Positions 45,979 through 54,870 of a stretch of DNA of 64,000 nt are shown piece after piece (position 1 is the stretch's first letter; every line of letters starts with the position of its first letter). The DNA lies in the NCBI RefSeq assembly GCF_023806465.1, contig NZ_JAMSLS010000001.1:124001-188000 (forward strand). The letters run 5' to 3'. The position numbers and the translations under genes are program-made. The notes below the pieces were generated by a model. That model was not told the origin of the DNA, did not search any database, and was given only the letters and a program-made list of their open reading frames with translations. The DNA is from Thermomicrobium sp. CFH 73360. Its GTDB lineage: Bacteria; Chloroflexota; Chloroflexia; Thermomicrobiales; Thermomicrobiaceae.

Positions 45979-46958
45979 CTGCACCGCGACAGACTGAGCC
46001 CATCGGAGCCAGCGAGCGCGAAGTCATCGTTGCCGATGTCCTTGGCTTCTGCTGGGGTGTCCGCAGGGCTTTAGAACTTGTTCGGATCGCTGCTCGCGAG
46101 CGACCAGTCGCTGCACTTGGCGACATCATTCACAACCCCGTTGCGGTTGAACAACTCCATGCAGATGGCGTCATTCCCGTGGTCGACGCCGTATCAGCGA
46201 AGGCCCAAGGCTTCACCCGCGTCGCCATCACTGCACATGGGGCTCCTCCACAACGGTATGAGGAGTGCGCAGACCTTGGCTTAGAAGTGGTCGATACAAC
46301 GTGCCCACTCGTTACCAAGGTGCAACGACTTGCCCGTCGACTCGCGCAACAAGGGTATTTCATTGTCGTGTATGGAGACCGTTCGCATCCCGAGGTCCGG
46401 GGAGTCTTGGGGTGGGCCGCAACCAGCCGTGCTGTGGCAGTCTGTGACGTGTCAGAGCTGCCCTGGACGGGTCCACGTGGAAGCGAGACAGATGCACCAC
46501 CGCCCCGCAAGGTGGCGCTCATCTCCCAAACGACAAAGCGAACCGATGAGTTCGTGCGGTTTGCGCAGTCCCTCTTAAGTTGGGTGCTCCCGCATGGAGG
46601 AGAACTGCGCGTCGTTAACACGATCTGTCAGCCGACCTGGGAACGTCAGGAGGCTTTGGCTCGACTGACCCAACGTGTTGACCTCGTCCTTGTCGTTGGG
46701 GGTCGCAAGAGTTCGAATTCAGCGCGCCTCGTTGAGCTTTGTCGAGACTATGGGATACCGAGTCACTTAATCGAACGGCCAGATGACGTAGATCCCCGGC
46801 TGGTTGAGGGCATTCAGCGAATCGGTGTTACCGCAGGAGCATCCACGCCAGACGAGGTGATCCTCGCAGTGATCCAGCGCCTCTGTGCCTTGGGATACCC
46901 TGCTCCAAAGCAGCTGTGGCAGACCGACGATCCCGAGGTCATTGACTTCATCGAATGA
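45975..46958 (+). CDS. ispH: 4-hydroxy-3-methylbut-2-enyl diphosphate reductase
   Basis: The protein has 327 residues and performs the last step of the MEP pathway, giving IPP and DMAPP. The three Fe-S Cys are Cys26 (DVLGFCWGVRRA), Cys110 (VVDTTCPLVTKV) and Cys218 (NTICQPTWERQ). Other blocks are GDIIHNPVAVEQL, ITAHGAPP and VVGGRKSSNSARLVELC. GTG start in a GTGA overlap with the frame-restored crtI, preceded by GAGGGGG. Its place at the end of the carotenoid operon links precursor supply to pigment synthesis. Unlike crtB and crtI it is intact, as expected of an essential gene. Confidence 0.95.
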   Translation: MTAPRQTEPIGASEREVIVADVLGFCWGVRRALELVRIAARERPVAALGDIIHNPVAVEQLHADGVIPVVDAVSAKAQGFTRVAITAHGAPPQRYEECADLGLEVVDTTCPLVTKVQRLARRLAQQGYFIVVYGDRSHPEVRGVLGWAATSRAVAVCDVSELPWTGPRGSETDAPPPRKVALISQTTKRTDEFVRFAQSLLSWVLPHGGELRVVNTICQPTWERQEALARLTQRVDLVLVVGGRKSSNSARLVELCRDYGIPSHLIERPDDVDPRLVEGIQRIGVTAGASTPDEVILAVIQRLCALGYPAPKQLWQTDDPEVIDFIE

Positions 46959-47012
46959 GCACCCACCCGCACTGCACCCGCGAATGCTAGACTGCTCCTG
47001 GACAGTGCCGTG

Positions 47013-47034
47013 GAGCAGGGCTGATGCCCAGCTC
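47013..47034 (+). promoter_or_regulatory. Hairpin just before the FAD/Fe-S dehydrogenase gene
   Basis: GAGC-A-GGGC (47013-47021) pairs with GCCC-A-GCTC (47026-47034) around a TGAT loop, with one A-A mismatch. It ends about 8 bases before the AAAGGGGGG ribosome site, so it could affect translation start. Confidence 0.35.
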
Positions 47035-47054
47035 ATCAAAGGGGGGCATACAGA

Positions 47055-50003
47055 GTGACGACCGTATCGGCTCGCTCGACACAAGGACCAAGCAGAATGT
47101 CTCAGGAGAGTACTCACGAGCTTGAACAAGCGTTGCGCTGGCGACTAGAGGGAGAAGTCCGCTTCGATCTTTACAGTCGCATGCTCTACAGCACTGACGC
47201 CTCGAATTACCAGATCGAGCCGATCGGCGTTGTGATTCCCCGCACCTACGACGATGTCCGTTGGACGATCGAGCTCGCCCGGCAATTTCGGGTACCAGTT
47301 TTGCCTCGCGGTGGTGGCAGCAGTCTCGCCGGACAGGCCGTCGGCCGAGCCATTGTCATCGACTTTTCGAAGTACCTGAACCAGCTCCTCGACGTCGATC
47401 CCAGCGCGCGTACAGCTCGCGTCCAGCCCGGCATTGTCTTGGCCCAGCTCAATGCGAAGCTCCGCCGCTATGGCCTCATGTTCGGCCCCGATCCAGCCAG
47501 TGCAGATCGAGCAACAATCGGCGGGGTGATCGGCAATAACGCGTCCGGCTCCCACTCGATACTTTACGGCATGACGGCCGATCACGTCCTTGAAGCGCAT
47601 ACGCTGCTCTCCGACGGCAGCGAACTCTCGTTTCGCTCGCTTCCGTGGGATGAGGTCGAACGCCGCGCTTCCTGCGATTCCCGTGAAGGGTTACTCTACC
47701 GCGAACTCCTGCGCCTCCGCACGCAATACGGCGAAGCGATTGCCCGTGAGTATCCCAAACACTGGCGCCGAGCGAGCGGTTATGGCCTTCCCGTCCTCCT
47801 CGAGCCCCAGCTGAACGTGGCGCGACTTCTGGCAAGTTCCGAAGGGACTTTGGCGGTCGGGCTTGAGTACACGTTGAACCTCGTGCCGCTTCCTCGACTC
47901 ACCGGGCTCGTCCTTCTCCAATTCGATGACCTCGTCGAAGCGATGGAAGCGGTACCGACCCTGCTCGAGACGGAACCGTCGGCCGTAGAACTGATGGACG
48001 GACTGCTGATACGGCTTACCCGAGAACAACCCGGTTACGCGCCACGGATTGCGTTTTTACGCGGTGCCCCTGAAGCCCTGCTCATGGTCGAATACTATGC
48101 CGAGAGCGAGCAGGAGCTTCAGAGCAAGTTGGATCGGCTCCTCCGGGTAGTCGCAGAGCGCCGGCTCGGGCGTGATCCCATCGCGATCACCGACCGCCAG
48201 CAACAAGCCGACGTTTGGGCCGTACGCAAAGCCGGTCTTGGTCTCCTTTACAGTATCCGCGGTGATCTCAAGCCCATCGCCTGTATTGAAGATGTCTCGG
48301 TACCAGTCGAACACCTCGCCGACTATGTGCGTGAGATCCTTCGCCTCGTCGCTGAGCACGGGACAAAAGCTGCTTTCTACGCGCACGCCAGCGCCGGCTG
48401 TCTGCATGTCCGCCCCCTTGTGAATCTGAAGACGGCTGATGGCGTGCGGACGATGCGGGCACTCACCGAAGGCTCTTTGGAGCTCGCCAAACGGTTCGGT
48501 GGTGTGCTGAGCGGCGAGCATGGCGACGGTTTGGCCCGCGGCGAGCTCAATCCCCTTCTCTTCGGTCCCACACTCTACCAGTGCATGAAAGATCTGAAGG
48601 CCGCTTTTGATCCACTCGGCCTCCTCAATCCGGGGAAGATTGTCGATTGTCCGCCACTTGATCAGAACCTGCGGTACGGGCCGGACTATCGGCCGGTCGA
48701 GCCAAAGACCTTCTTTGCCTTCCGACAAGATGGCGGTTTCCTGCGCGCCATTGAGATGTGCAACGGAGCCGGCGTTTGTCGGAAGCTCGGTGTTGGGACG
48801 ATGTGCCCCTCTTACATGGCGACACGCGACGAACGTGACACCACACGTGCCCGTGCCAACGCACTCCGCAACGCGCTTGCTGGGCGTATTCTCGAACCAA
48901 GACATTTCACTGACCCACGAACCTATGAGGTATTCGACCTCTGTCTCGCCTGCAAGGCGTGCAAGACCGAGTGTCCCTCGAGCGTTGACATGGCGCGAAT
49001 CAAAGCGGAGTTTCTCGCGCAGTACTATGCCGTGCACGGGACACCGCTGCGTGCGCGGGCATTCGCGCATATCCATCTGCTGAACCGGTTCGGCTCACGC
49101 ACTGCACCGTTCAGTAACCTCGCGCTACGAACTCCGCTCGGCACGCTCGCAAAGCGGGCTCTGGGCATCCACCCCAACCGCTCGCTCCCTTCCTTCGCCC
49201 GCGTCCCGTTTGATCGGTGGTTCCGCGATCAGCATATCCCTCGCACCGACGGGGTTCGCGGACCGGTCATCTACTTCCACGACACCTTTGCCACCTATAA
49301 CTATCCCGAAATCGGGCGCGCAGCAGTTATGCTGCTTGAGGCGGCAGGCTACCAAGTCTTGGTGCTGGAACGACGACAGTGCTGTGGCCGCCCGATGATT
49401 TCGAAAGGGCTCCTCCGCGACGCACAACGCGTTGCGCGCGAGAACGTCGCACTCCTCGCACCCTTTGCACGCGCAGGTATCCCCATCGTTGGCACCGAAC
49501 CAAGCTGCATCTTAACGTTCCGCGACGAATATCCCGACCTCTTGCCTCCATCAGACGACGTTACCATCGTTGCCGAACAAAGCTTTCTGCTCGACGAGTT
49601 CCTGTCACGTGCAGTCGAACGCGAGAGCTTGGCACTTCCCTTCCGTTCCGATCCAGGCCCACGTCTCTTGTTCCACGGGCATTGCCATCAGAAAGCCTTG
49701 GTAGGTGTCAAGCACACACTTGCACTCTTGCGCGCGGCAGGCTGCCAGGTGGAAGAGAGCGGCGCAGGATGCTGCGGTATGGCTGGCTCATTCGGCTATG
49801 AAACCGAGCACTACGAGATTTCGCAGAAGATTGGGGCAGATCGACTCTTTCCAAAGGTGCTCGAGCAGCCGCCGGAGACAATTGTGGTGGTAGCCGGTGT
49901 CTCCTGCCGCGAGCAAATTGCTCACTTTACGCAGCGTCGTCCGCTGCATTTCGCTGAGGTTCTGGTGCAACGACTCGATCGGGCACGCCTGGCAGTCTCC
50001 TGA
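47055..50003 (+). CDS. FAD-linked and Fe-S dehydrogenase, YdiJ-like (D-2-hydroxyacid oxidising)
   Basis: The protein has 982 residues. The N-terminal ~450 residues are a p-cresol methylhydroxylase-type FAD domain (VIPRTYDDVRWTIELAR, VLPRGGGSSLAGQAVG, ATIGGVIGNNASGSHSILYG) with the D-lactate-dehydrogenase type C-cap (HASAGCLHVRPL, GVLSGEHGDGLARGE). The middle has Cys motifs EMCNGAGVCRKLGVGTMCPS and FDLCLACKACKTECPS. The end has two Cys-rich CCG domains (RRQCCGRPMISKG; SGAGCCGMAGSFG). YdiJ-type proteins oxidise D-2-hydroxyglutarate or D-lactate and pass electrons to the membrane. GTG start with AAAGGGGGG upstream. It appears to be a single-gene unit. Confidence 0.88.
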   Translation: MTTVSARSTQGPSRMSQESTHELEQALRWRLEGEVRFDLYSRMLYSTDASNYQIEPIGVVIPRTYDDVRWTIELARQFRVPVLPRGGGSSLAGQAVGRAIVIDFSKYLNQLLDVDPSARTARVQPGIVLAQLNAKLRRYGLMFGPDPASADRATIGGVIGNNASGSHSILYGMTADHVLEAHTLLSDGSELSFRSLPWDEVERRASCDSREGLLYRELLRLRTQYGEAIAREYPKHWRRASGYGLPVLLEPQLNVARLLASSEGTLAVGLEYTLNLVPLPRLTGLVLLQFDDLVEAMEAVPTLLETEPSAVELMDGLLIRLTREQPGYAPRIAFLRGAPEALLMVEYYAESEQELQSKLDRLLRVVAERRLGRDPIAITDRQQQADVWAVRKAGLGLLYSIRGDLKPIACIEDVSVPVEHLADYVREILRLVAEHGTKAAFYAHASAGCLHVRPLVNLKTADGVRTMRALTEGSLELAKRFGGVLSGEHGDGLARGELNPLLFGPTLYQCMKDLKAAFDPLGLLNPGKIVDCPPLDQNLRYGPDYRPVEPKTFFAFRQDGGFLRAIEMCNGAGVCRKLGVGTMCPSYMATRDERDTTRARANALRNALAGRILEPRHFTDPRTYEVFDLCLACKACKTECPSSVDMARIKAEFLAQYYAVHGTPLRARAFAHIHLLNRFGSRTAPFSNLALRTPLGTLAKRALGIHPNRSLPSFARVPFDRWFRDQHIPRTDGVRGPVIYFHDTFATYNYPEIGRAAVMLLEAAGYQVLVLERRQCCGRPMISKGLLRDAQRVARENVALLAPFARAGIPIVGTEPSCILTFRDEYPDLLPPSDDVTIVAEQSFLLDEFLSRAVERESLALPFRSDPGPRLLFHGHCHQKALVGVKHTLALLRAAGCQVEESGAGCCGMAGSFGYETEHYEISQKIGADRLFPKVLEQPPETIVVVAGVSCREQIAHFTQRRPLHFAEVLVQRLDRARLAVS

Positions 50004-50026
50004 GTTGTCCCGTCGGGAGGTGCACG

Positions 50027-50449
50027 ATGGCAGCACATCGCAGATCTCCTCCTCGACTTTGGGAAGTCGTCCGGACGCTCGTCACCGCTCTCACCCAACC
50101 GCCCCCGCATCCTCCAGTTTCCACCGATCCGGGCTTAAGAGAGGAATTGCGCATCACCCTGGCGTCGCGCAAGGAACTTGGTCCGGACTATGACCGTGAG
50201 CTCGTGGATCACTTTCTGCGGCAGATGGATCAGGCAATCGAGCAACGGGTAGAAGAGCTCTGGCGCGAACGCGAGCGACGGCGACGGCGCGCCGCACTTG
50301 GAAAAGGTCTCACGCTGACATTCGTCCTCCTCGCGGCGATTCCACTCACTGCAGCTGCTGGTCTCACGGCAGGCGCTCAGGGAATCGCGGTGGTGTGGAT
50401 CGGTCTCGTCGTCGTCCTCGTTATCAGTGGACTTCTCTGGCGCGTCTAG
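50027..50449 (+). CDS. Hypothetical membrane protein, 140 residues
   Basis: I do not recognise this protein. An N-terminal soluble part of about 90 residues has a charged helix (DRELVDHFLRQMDQAIEQRVEELWRERERRRRR), followed by two hydrophobic segments (LTLTFVLLAAIPLTAAAGL and IAVVWIGLVVVLVISGLLW). ATG with GGGAGG upstream, 23 bases after the dehydrogenase gene. It overlaps the end of dnaA by four bases, tail to tail. Confidence 0.7.
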   Translation: MAAHRRSPPRLWEVVRTLVTALTQPPPHPPVSTDPGLREELRITLASRKELGPDYDRELVDHFLRQMDQAIEQRVEELWRERERRRRRAALGKGLTLTFVLLAAIPLTAAAGLTAGAQGIAVVWIGLVVVLVISGLLWRV

Positions 50450-51840
50450 CGGCGAGCTACCGCCGGAGCAGCCGCATCCTGATAGAGTCGCGCACGGAGC
50501 GCCAGCACCTCACCGCGCAACTGCTCGTCTTGGGTCAATTGTTGTTCAATCTTTTCGACCCCGTGCAGAACCGTCGTGTGGTCACGCCCACCGAGTCGCT
50601 GGCCAATCTCGACAAGCGAAAGACCGAGCTCATCGCGCAGGAGGTACATCGCCACTTGACGTGGGACAACAACCTCTCGCCGTCTGCCGGGGCCGACCAA
50701 CTCAGCCAGCGAGACACGGAAATGACTGCAGACTACCTGGAGCACAAGCTCCGGTGTCAGCTGCTCGCGCCGTGACCGTCCATCGCCCTCCTGGAGTGCT
50801 TCGACCGCAAGCGCGAGCGTGATCGGTTGGTGTGTGAGCTGCGCGAGCGCGACGATCCGGTTCAAGGCCCCTTCGAGCTCGCGGATGTTGCTTTCCACGC
50901 GACGGGCGATGTACTCGACAACATCATTGGGTATGTGCATGCCGAGTTCGCGCCCCTTCTCAATCAGAATCGCCTGTCGCGTTTCCAGGTCTGGTGGTTG
51001 GATATCCGCTAGGAGCCCCCCTTCGAACCGGGACCGAAGACGGTCGGCAAGATCCGGAATGAGCCGCGGTGGCCGGTCGCTGGAGATCACAATTTGCTTG
51101 CCCGCCTGGTAGAGAGCATTGAAGGTGTGGAAAAACTCTTCTTGGGTACTCTCTTTTCCAGCGATGAACTGGATATCATCGATCATCAAGATATCAATCG
51201 TGCGGTAACGATTCCGAAACTCGTCTGTCCGTTGATGACGGATGGCGTTGATCAGATCATTGGTGAACGCCTCCGATGAGACATAACAGACCCGTAATCC
51301 CGGGCGATTCGCCAGCGCTCGGTGACCGATCGCATGCAGGAGATGTGTCTTTCCCAAGCCCACACCACCATAGATGAAAAGCGGATTGAACTTTTCTCCG
51401 GGACGGTCGGCTACAGCAAGGGCAGCAGCATGGGCCAACCGGTTGCTCGGCCCGACCACAAATTTCTCGAAGGTGTATCGGGGATTGAGGCCATGCTCTG
51501 GCGACGGAGTCAATGCCAACTGCTTGGTCGACTGCTCTGGTGTGTCGACGGGACGACGTGGCCCGCGCCGCCCCATCGAAGCACTGTCTGCATCTATTCC
51601 GTGCACGGTGAACTGGACGGCAATCGGTCGACCCACGAGCAACGACAGCGTCTCCTGGATATCACGCGCGAACTTCACTCGTAACTGCTCGGCGGCAAAG
51701 GTAGACGGCGCTGCGACAATTGCACAGTCATCGTCGATCCCGACGAGCTCTGTGTGTTTGAGCCATGTCTCGAAATTTGCCCGCGAGACGCGCTTCGCCA
51801 GATCCCCCAGAGCGACTTGCCAGAGCTGCTTGGGTCGCAT
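50446..51840 (-). CDS. dnaA: Chromosomal replication initiator protein DnaA
   Basis: The protein has 464 residues. Domain I spans about 1-75. The AAA+ domain starts NPRYTFEKFVVGPSNRLAHAAALAVA, with Walker A YGGVGLGKTHLLHAIG, Walker B IDILMIDDIQFIAGKE and VISSDRPP. The C-terminal DNA-binding domain contains RREVVVPRQVAMYLLRDELGLSLVEIGQRLGGRDHTTVLHGVEKI. It initiates replication at oriC by binding DnaA boxes. Unusually, dnaN, recF and gyrB are not next to it, and I saw no cluster of TTATCCACA-type boxes in the adjoining gap. Confidence 0.97.
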   Translation of the reverse strand: MRPKQLWQVALGDLAKRVSRANFETWLKHTELVGIDDDCAIVAAPSTFAAEQLRVKFARDIQETLSLLVGRPIAVQFTVHGIDADSASMGRRGPRRPVDTPEQSTKQLALTPSPEHGLNPRYTFEKFVVGPSNRLAHAAALAVADRPGEKFNPLFIYGGVGLGKTHLLHAIGHRALANRPGLRVCYVSSEAFTNDLINAIRHQRTDEFRNRYRTIDILMIDDIQFIAGKESTQEEFFHTFNALYQAGKQIVISSDRPPRLIPDLADRLRSRFEGGLLADIQPPDLETRQAILIEKGRELGMHIPNDVVEYIARRVESNIRELEGALNRIVALAQLTHQPITLALAVEALQEGDGRSRREQLTPELVLQVVCSHFRVSLAELVGPGRRREVVVPRQVAMYLLRDELGLSLVEIGQRLGGRDHTTVLHGVEKIEQQLTQDEQLRGEVLALRARLYQDAAAPAVARR

Positions 51841-51857
51841 TGCCGTCCCCCACGAAC

Positions 51858-51970
51858 GTGTACGTACACACGCACCTGCATCCTAGCATGGACGCGTCAG
51901 GTCGGCAAGCATTGCCGACCAGGCACAAAGCGCACCCGAACAACGTCGAGCCGGGCACATGCCCGGCTCG
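51858..51970. repeat. Three perfect inverted repeats upstream of dnaA
   Basis: GTGTACGTACAC (51858-51869) is a 12-base palindrome. GGTCGGCAA and TTGCCGACC (51900-51920) form nine base pairs with a three-base loop. CGAGCCGGGC and GCCCGGCTCG (51947-51970) form ten base pairs with a four-base loop. All lie between the dnaA start (51840) and a TATAAT (minus strand, 52038-52043), so they could fold in the dnaA mRNA leader or act as protein sites. Confidence 0.7.
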
Positions 51971-52037
51971 AACGCGGGAAGGGGAGGGGTGGAGCGGAAT
52001 CTGCAGGATCCGTCGTCTTCAGCGGCTGTCCACCTTC

Positions 52038-52043
52038 ATTATA
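52038..52043 (-). promoter_or_regulatory. Possible dnaA -10 box
   Basis: A perfect TATAAT on the minus strand, about 200 bases before the dnaA start. No good -35 is seen at the right distance, so the call is weak. Confidence 0.35.
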
Positions 52044-52090
52044 CGTCAAGCAGCCCCAGATGGATGGCCCTTGAATCTATCGATAACGTC

Positions 52091-52126
52091 GAATCATTGG
52101 ACATTGTCGAATGATTCCGGTAGACT
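52091..52126 (+). promoter_or_regulatory. marR operator and promoter
   Basis: Bases 52091-52117 form a 27-base palindrome: left arm GAATCATTGGACA, centre T, right arm TGTCGAATGATTC. Only the centre and one symmetric pair (52099/52109) fail. A promoter TTGGAC (52097-52102) with an 18-base spacer to TAGACT (52121-52126) has its -35 inside the palindrome. This is the layout of a self-repressing MarR regulator. Confidence 0.75.
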
Positions 52127-52165
52127 CCTCCCGTTGACTCTGGCGACCTTCTGTGGGGGAGTGAC

Positions 52166-52615
52166 ATGGATGACCGACTCGACCTCATTGAGACAGTCAT
52201 TCGCGAAATGCGTGAAGTGATCGCCTACCTCCACCGTCGAAGCCCGCCGCGACTCGGTGAGTTCGACCTCTCGATGGCACAATTGAAGGTTCTGTTTGCG
52301 CTTTCTTGCAGCGGTCCTCTCACGGTCAGTGAGGTAGCCGAGCGGCTCTCGATCACCTCACCAACCGCAAGCCACCTCATCGACCGCTTAGTCCATCTCG
52401 GCCTGGTGAGACGACGCGAGGACGAGCGCGACCGGAGGCGGACAGTCGTGGAACTCACCGCCTCGGGGGAGGACTTTCTCCGGCAATTGCGTCAGGGCAA
52501 CGAGCAATACTGGCGCGACCTTTTGAACCAGCTCGACTTCGTTGACCTCCGAGCCTTACTGCAGGGTGTTCGAGCACTCGCTGAGGCGGCACGCCGAGCT
52601 CGGATAACGAACTGA
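52166..52615 (+). CDS. MarR family transcriptional regulator
   Basis: The protein has 149 residues. The winged helix is FALSCSGPLTVSEVAERLSITSPTASHLIDRLVHLGLVRRREDERDRRRTVVELTASG. It is followed after 28 bases by a 14-helix drug exporter, a classic repressor-pump pair. The 27-base palindrome over its own promoter is its probable operator. ATG with GGGGGAGTG upstream. Confidence 0.93.
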   Translation: MDDRLDLIETVIREMREVIAYLHRRSPPRLGEFDLSMAQLKVLFALSCSGPLTVSEVAERLSITSPTASHLIDRLVHLGLVRRREDERDRRRTVVELTASGEDFLRQLRQGNEQYWRDLLNQLDFVDLRALLQGVRALAEAARRARITN

Positions 52616-52643
52616 CCAGAATGAGAAAGGGAGACGAAGACAG

Positions 52644-54260
52644 ATGGAAACCATCACTGTGTCCACACCAGCGCAGGACATCCAACGGCAACGACAGCGT
52701 TTAGCGCTGATCCTGCCCGGCTTGCTGCTGGGTATGCTGCTCGCCGCCCTCGACCAGACCATCGTTGGTACCGCAATGCCCCGCGTTATTGCCGAACTGC
52801 ACGGTCTTGAGCACTATGCATGGGTATTCACAGCCTATATGCTCACATCTACCGTCACTGTTCCGCTCTACGGGAAGCTCTCGGATATCTACGGACGGCG
52901 TACATTCTTTCTCTTCGGAATGATCGTTTTCCTCCTCGGCTCTGCACTGTCTGGTATGGCACAGAGTATGACTCAGCTCATTCTCTTCCGCGCAATTCAA
53001 GGAATCGGGGGCGGAGCACTCTTCCCGATTGCCATTGCGATCATCGGTGACCTGTTCCCACCTGCGGAACGTGGCAAGTGGCAGGGACTCTTTGCGGCAG
53101 TCTTCGGATTTAGTGCCATTATCGGGCCAAGCCTCGGTGGCTGGATTACGGATCACTGGGGCTGGCGCTGGGTGTTCTATGTCAACATGCCGATTGGAGT
53201 AGTCGCACTCTTGACCACTGGCCTCACCATGCCCAAACTCGCGAGCGGCCGTCAGCACAGCATCGACTACCTCGGTGCAGCACTGCTCATCGCTGGCGTG
53301 ACTCCTATGCTCCTCGCCTTCTCCTGGGCGGGAACAGAGTACCCGTGGAGCTCGGTCCAGATCATTGGACTCTTTACTGCCAGTGCCGTGTTCCTTGCTC
53401 TCTTTGCCCTGGTCGAATTCCGGGCCGCTGAACCAATTCTCGACCTCCGGCTCTTTCGGAACCGAATCTTTACCCCAACGCTTCTCGCTGCATTTCTCAT
53501 CGCCATAGGAATGTTCGGGACCATTCTCTATCTTCCGCTGTTTGTACAAGCAGTCCTTGGAAGAACGGCGACGAACTCTGGCGCGGTCCTCACACCCATG
53601 ATGCTGGGCTTTGTGTTCTCAAGTATCCTCGGCGGGCAAATCCTCGCCCGCACCGGTCGATACAAGATTCTCGGAATCGGTACCGTCGCTGTCGCCGTGG
53701 TCGGCATGTTCCTCCTCTCCCAGATGGACATTCACACATCGAGTACGGAAGTCGTCCGCAACATGATCATCCTTGGCCTCGGTATTGGCACGACCATGAG
53801 TCTGTTCACCATCATCATTCAGAACGCTTTTCCACTGGAACGACTCGGTGAAGTCACCTCCGCGCTCACCTTCTTCCGATCCATTGGGGGAACGATCGGT
53901 GCAGCGATTCTCGGCACAGTGATGACAAATCGGTTCCAGAACGAGCTCGCTGCGCGAATTCCTCCAGAAGTACGCGCAGCTGTACCAGCGGAGCGTCTTA
54001 CCGTGCTGCAGAATCCCCAGATTTTCATGAGCCCGGAGGCGATGCAGCAGATGCGACAGCAGGCCGCCGCCTTCGGACCGCAAGGACAACAGTTGCTGGA
54101 GCTGCTCCTTCAGGTCATCCGAGAGTCGCTCGCTGTGGCCATTGACCACGTCTTCCTTGCCGGGATGATTATCTTGCTTTTGGCTCTGCTCTTCACTTTC
54201 CTCATCCCAGAAATTCCGCTGCAACGGCGTGGTGGTCGCCCGCCAGCGGTTGGGCACTAA
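52644..54260 (+). CDS. MFS drug exporter, DHA2 (EmrB/QacA) type, 14 helices
   Basis: The protein has 538 residues. Typical motifs are LDQTIVGTAMPRVIAEL in helix 1 (motif D1), GKLSDIYGRRTFFLFG (motif A) and RAIQGIGGGALFPIAIAIIGDLFPPAERGKWQG (motif C region). Proton-driven export of drugs or other hydrophobic compounds is the family role. It is probably co-transcribed with and repressed by the MarR protein 28 bases upstream. Confidence 0.93.
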   Translation: METITVSTPAQDIQRQRQRLALILPGLLLGMLLAALDQTIVGTAMPRVIAELHGLEHYAWVFTAYMLTSTVTVPLYGKLSDIYGRRTFFLFGMIVFLLGSALSGMAQSMTQLILFRAIQGIGGGALFPIAIAIIGDLFPPAERGKWQGLFAAVFGFSAIIGPSLGGWITDHWGWRWVFYVNMPIGVVALLTTGLTMPKLASGRQHSIDYLGAALLIAGVTPMLLAFSWAGTEYPWSSVQIIGLFTASAVFLALFALVEFRAAEPILDLRLFRNRIFTPTLLAAFLIAIGMFGTILYLPLFVQAVLGRTATNSGAVLTPMMLGFVFSSILGGQILARTGRYKILGIGTVAVAVVGMFLLSQMDIHTSSTEVVRNMIILGLGIGTTMSLFTIIIQNAFPLERLGEVTSALTFFRSIGGTIGAAILGTVMTNRFQNELAARIPPEVRAAVPAERLTVLQNPQIFMSPEAMQQMRQQAAAFGPQGQQLLELLLQVIRESLAVAIDHVFLAGMIILLLALLFTFLIPEIPLQRRGGRPPAVGH

Positions 54261-54688
54261 ATTACTGGCCGTCGGACAAGGAGAGGACGCCGTTGCCACG
54301 CTCCGGCGTGCGGTGCGGCGGTGGAACCGCCCGCCGCAGGTCGGTTCACCCCCCCTTGGTCCAGGCGGAGCCGTGTGCGCCATCGTAGCACGACGACTGT
54401 CGCATCAGCGATAAGACCTCTGACTTGTGCATCCTGCCAATTGCGAATCGAAGCACATGACGTCTCAGGGACAGAGTATGACAAGCGGTCAGCATCCGAT
54501 CTCTGCTGTGTTGAGCGTGGTCTCCTTCCCAATCGAGAGGAGGAAAGCCTTGCTTTCTTGTCGACAGGGAAGAAACATCGCTAAACACGTCATGTCGCGC
54601 GCCTTAGCTGCCCGACCACAGTCCGCCTCCACTGCGATGGCGCAGCGGTCGTTCGAGGAAGCGGGGAAAGACACGGGTCGGTGTTGCC
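54261..54688. other. Intergenic region, about 0.4 kb
   Basis: This follows the drug exporter. A GC-rich imperfect hairpin near 54311-54334 may end its transcript. No gene was recognised. Confidence 0.45.
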
Positions 54689-54718
54689 TTGACGAGACAC
54701 TGACAACTGCCGTACACT
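54689..54718 (+). promoter_or_regulatory. Candidate promoter upstream of osmC
   Basis: TTGACG (54689-54694) and TACACT (54713-54718) have an 18-base spacer. They lie about 300 bases before the osmC start, leaving a long leader. Confidence 0.5.
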
Positions 54719-54733
54719 CAGGTCTCGCGAGGC

Positions 54734-54870
54734 GATGCGAGCGCTGAGCCGAAGGAGCGTCACGGGCCATGCACGCACAAGCTCAGAAGCGCAACACACG
54801 GAGGCTCCAGGCCTGGCCCGTTCCGCCGTGCCCAACAATGATTGGCGTCTATTCCTTCTGGCCTCGCATC
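54734..54870 (+). ncRNA. Possible structured leader RNA upstream of osmC (class unknown)
   Basis: Starting about ten bases after the predicted transcription start, several perfect complementary blocks occur. GATGCGAG (54734-54741) pairs with CTCGCATC (54863-54870). ACGGGCCA (54762-54769) pairs with TGGCCCGT (54814-54821). GAGCC (54746-54750) with GGCTC (54803-54807), and CACGG (54797-54801) with CCGTG (54826-54830), would cross these as pseudoknots or alternatives. CTCGCA (54863-54868) can instead pair with TGCGAG (54871-54876). It does not fit a riboswitch class I know. Confidence 0.35.

Noticed and set aside
51841-52165. Chromosome origin beside dnaA
   Set aside because: No cluster of DnaA boxes was found; the closest is a lone CTGTCCACC near 52026. 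The repeats present do not look like boxes, so I do not call oriC.
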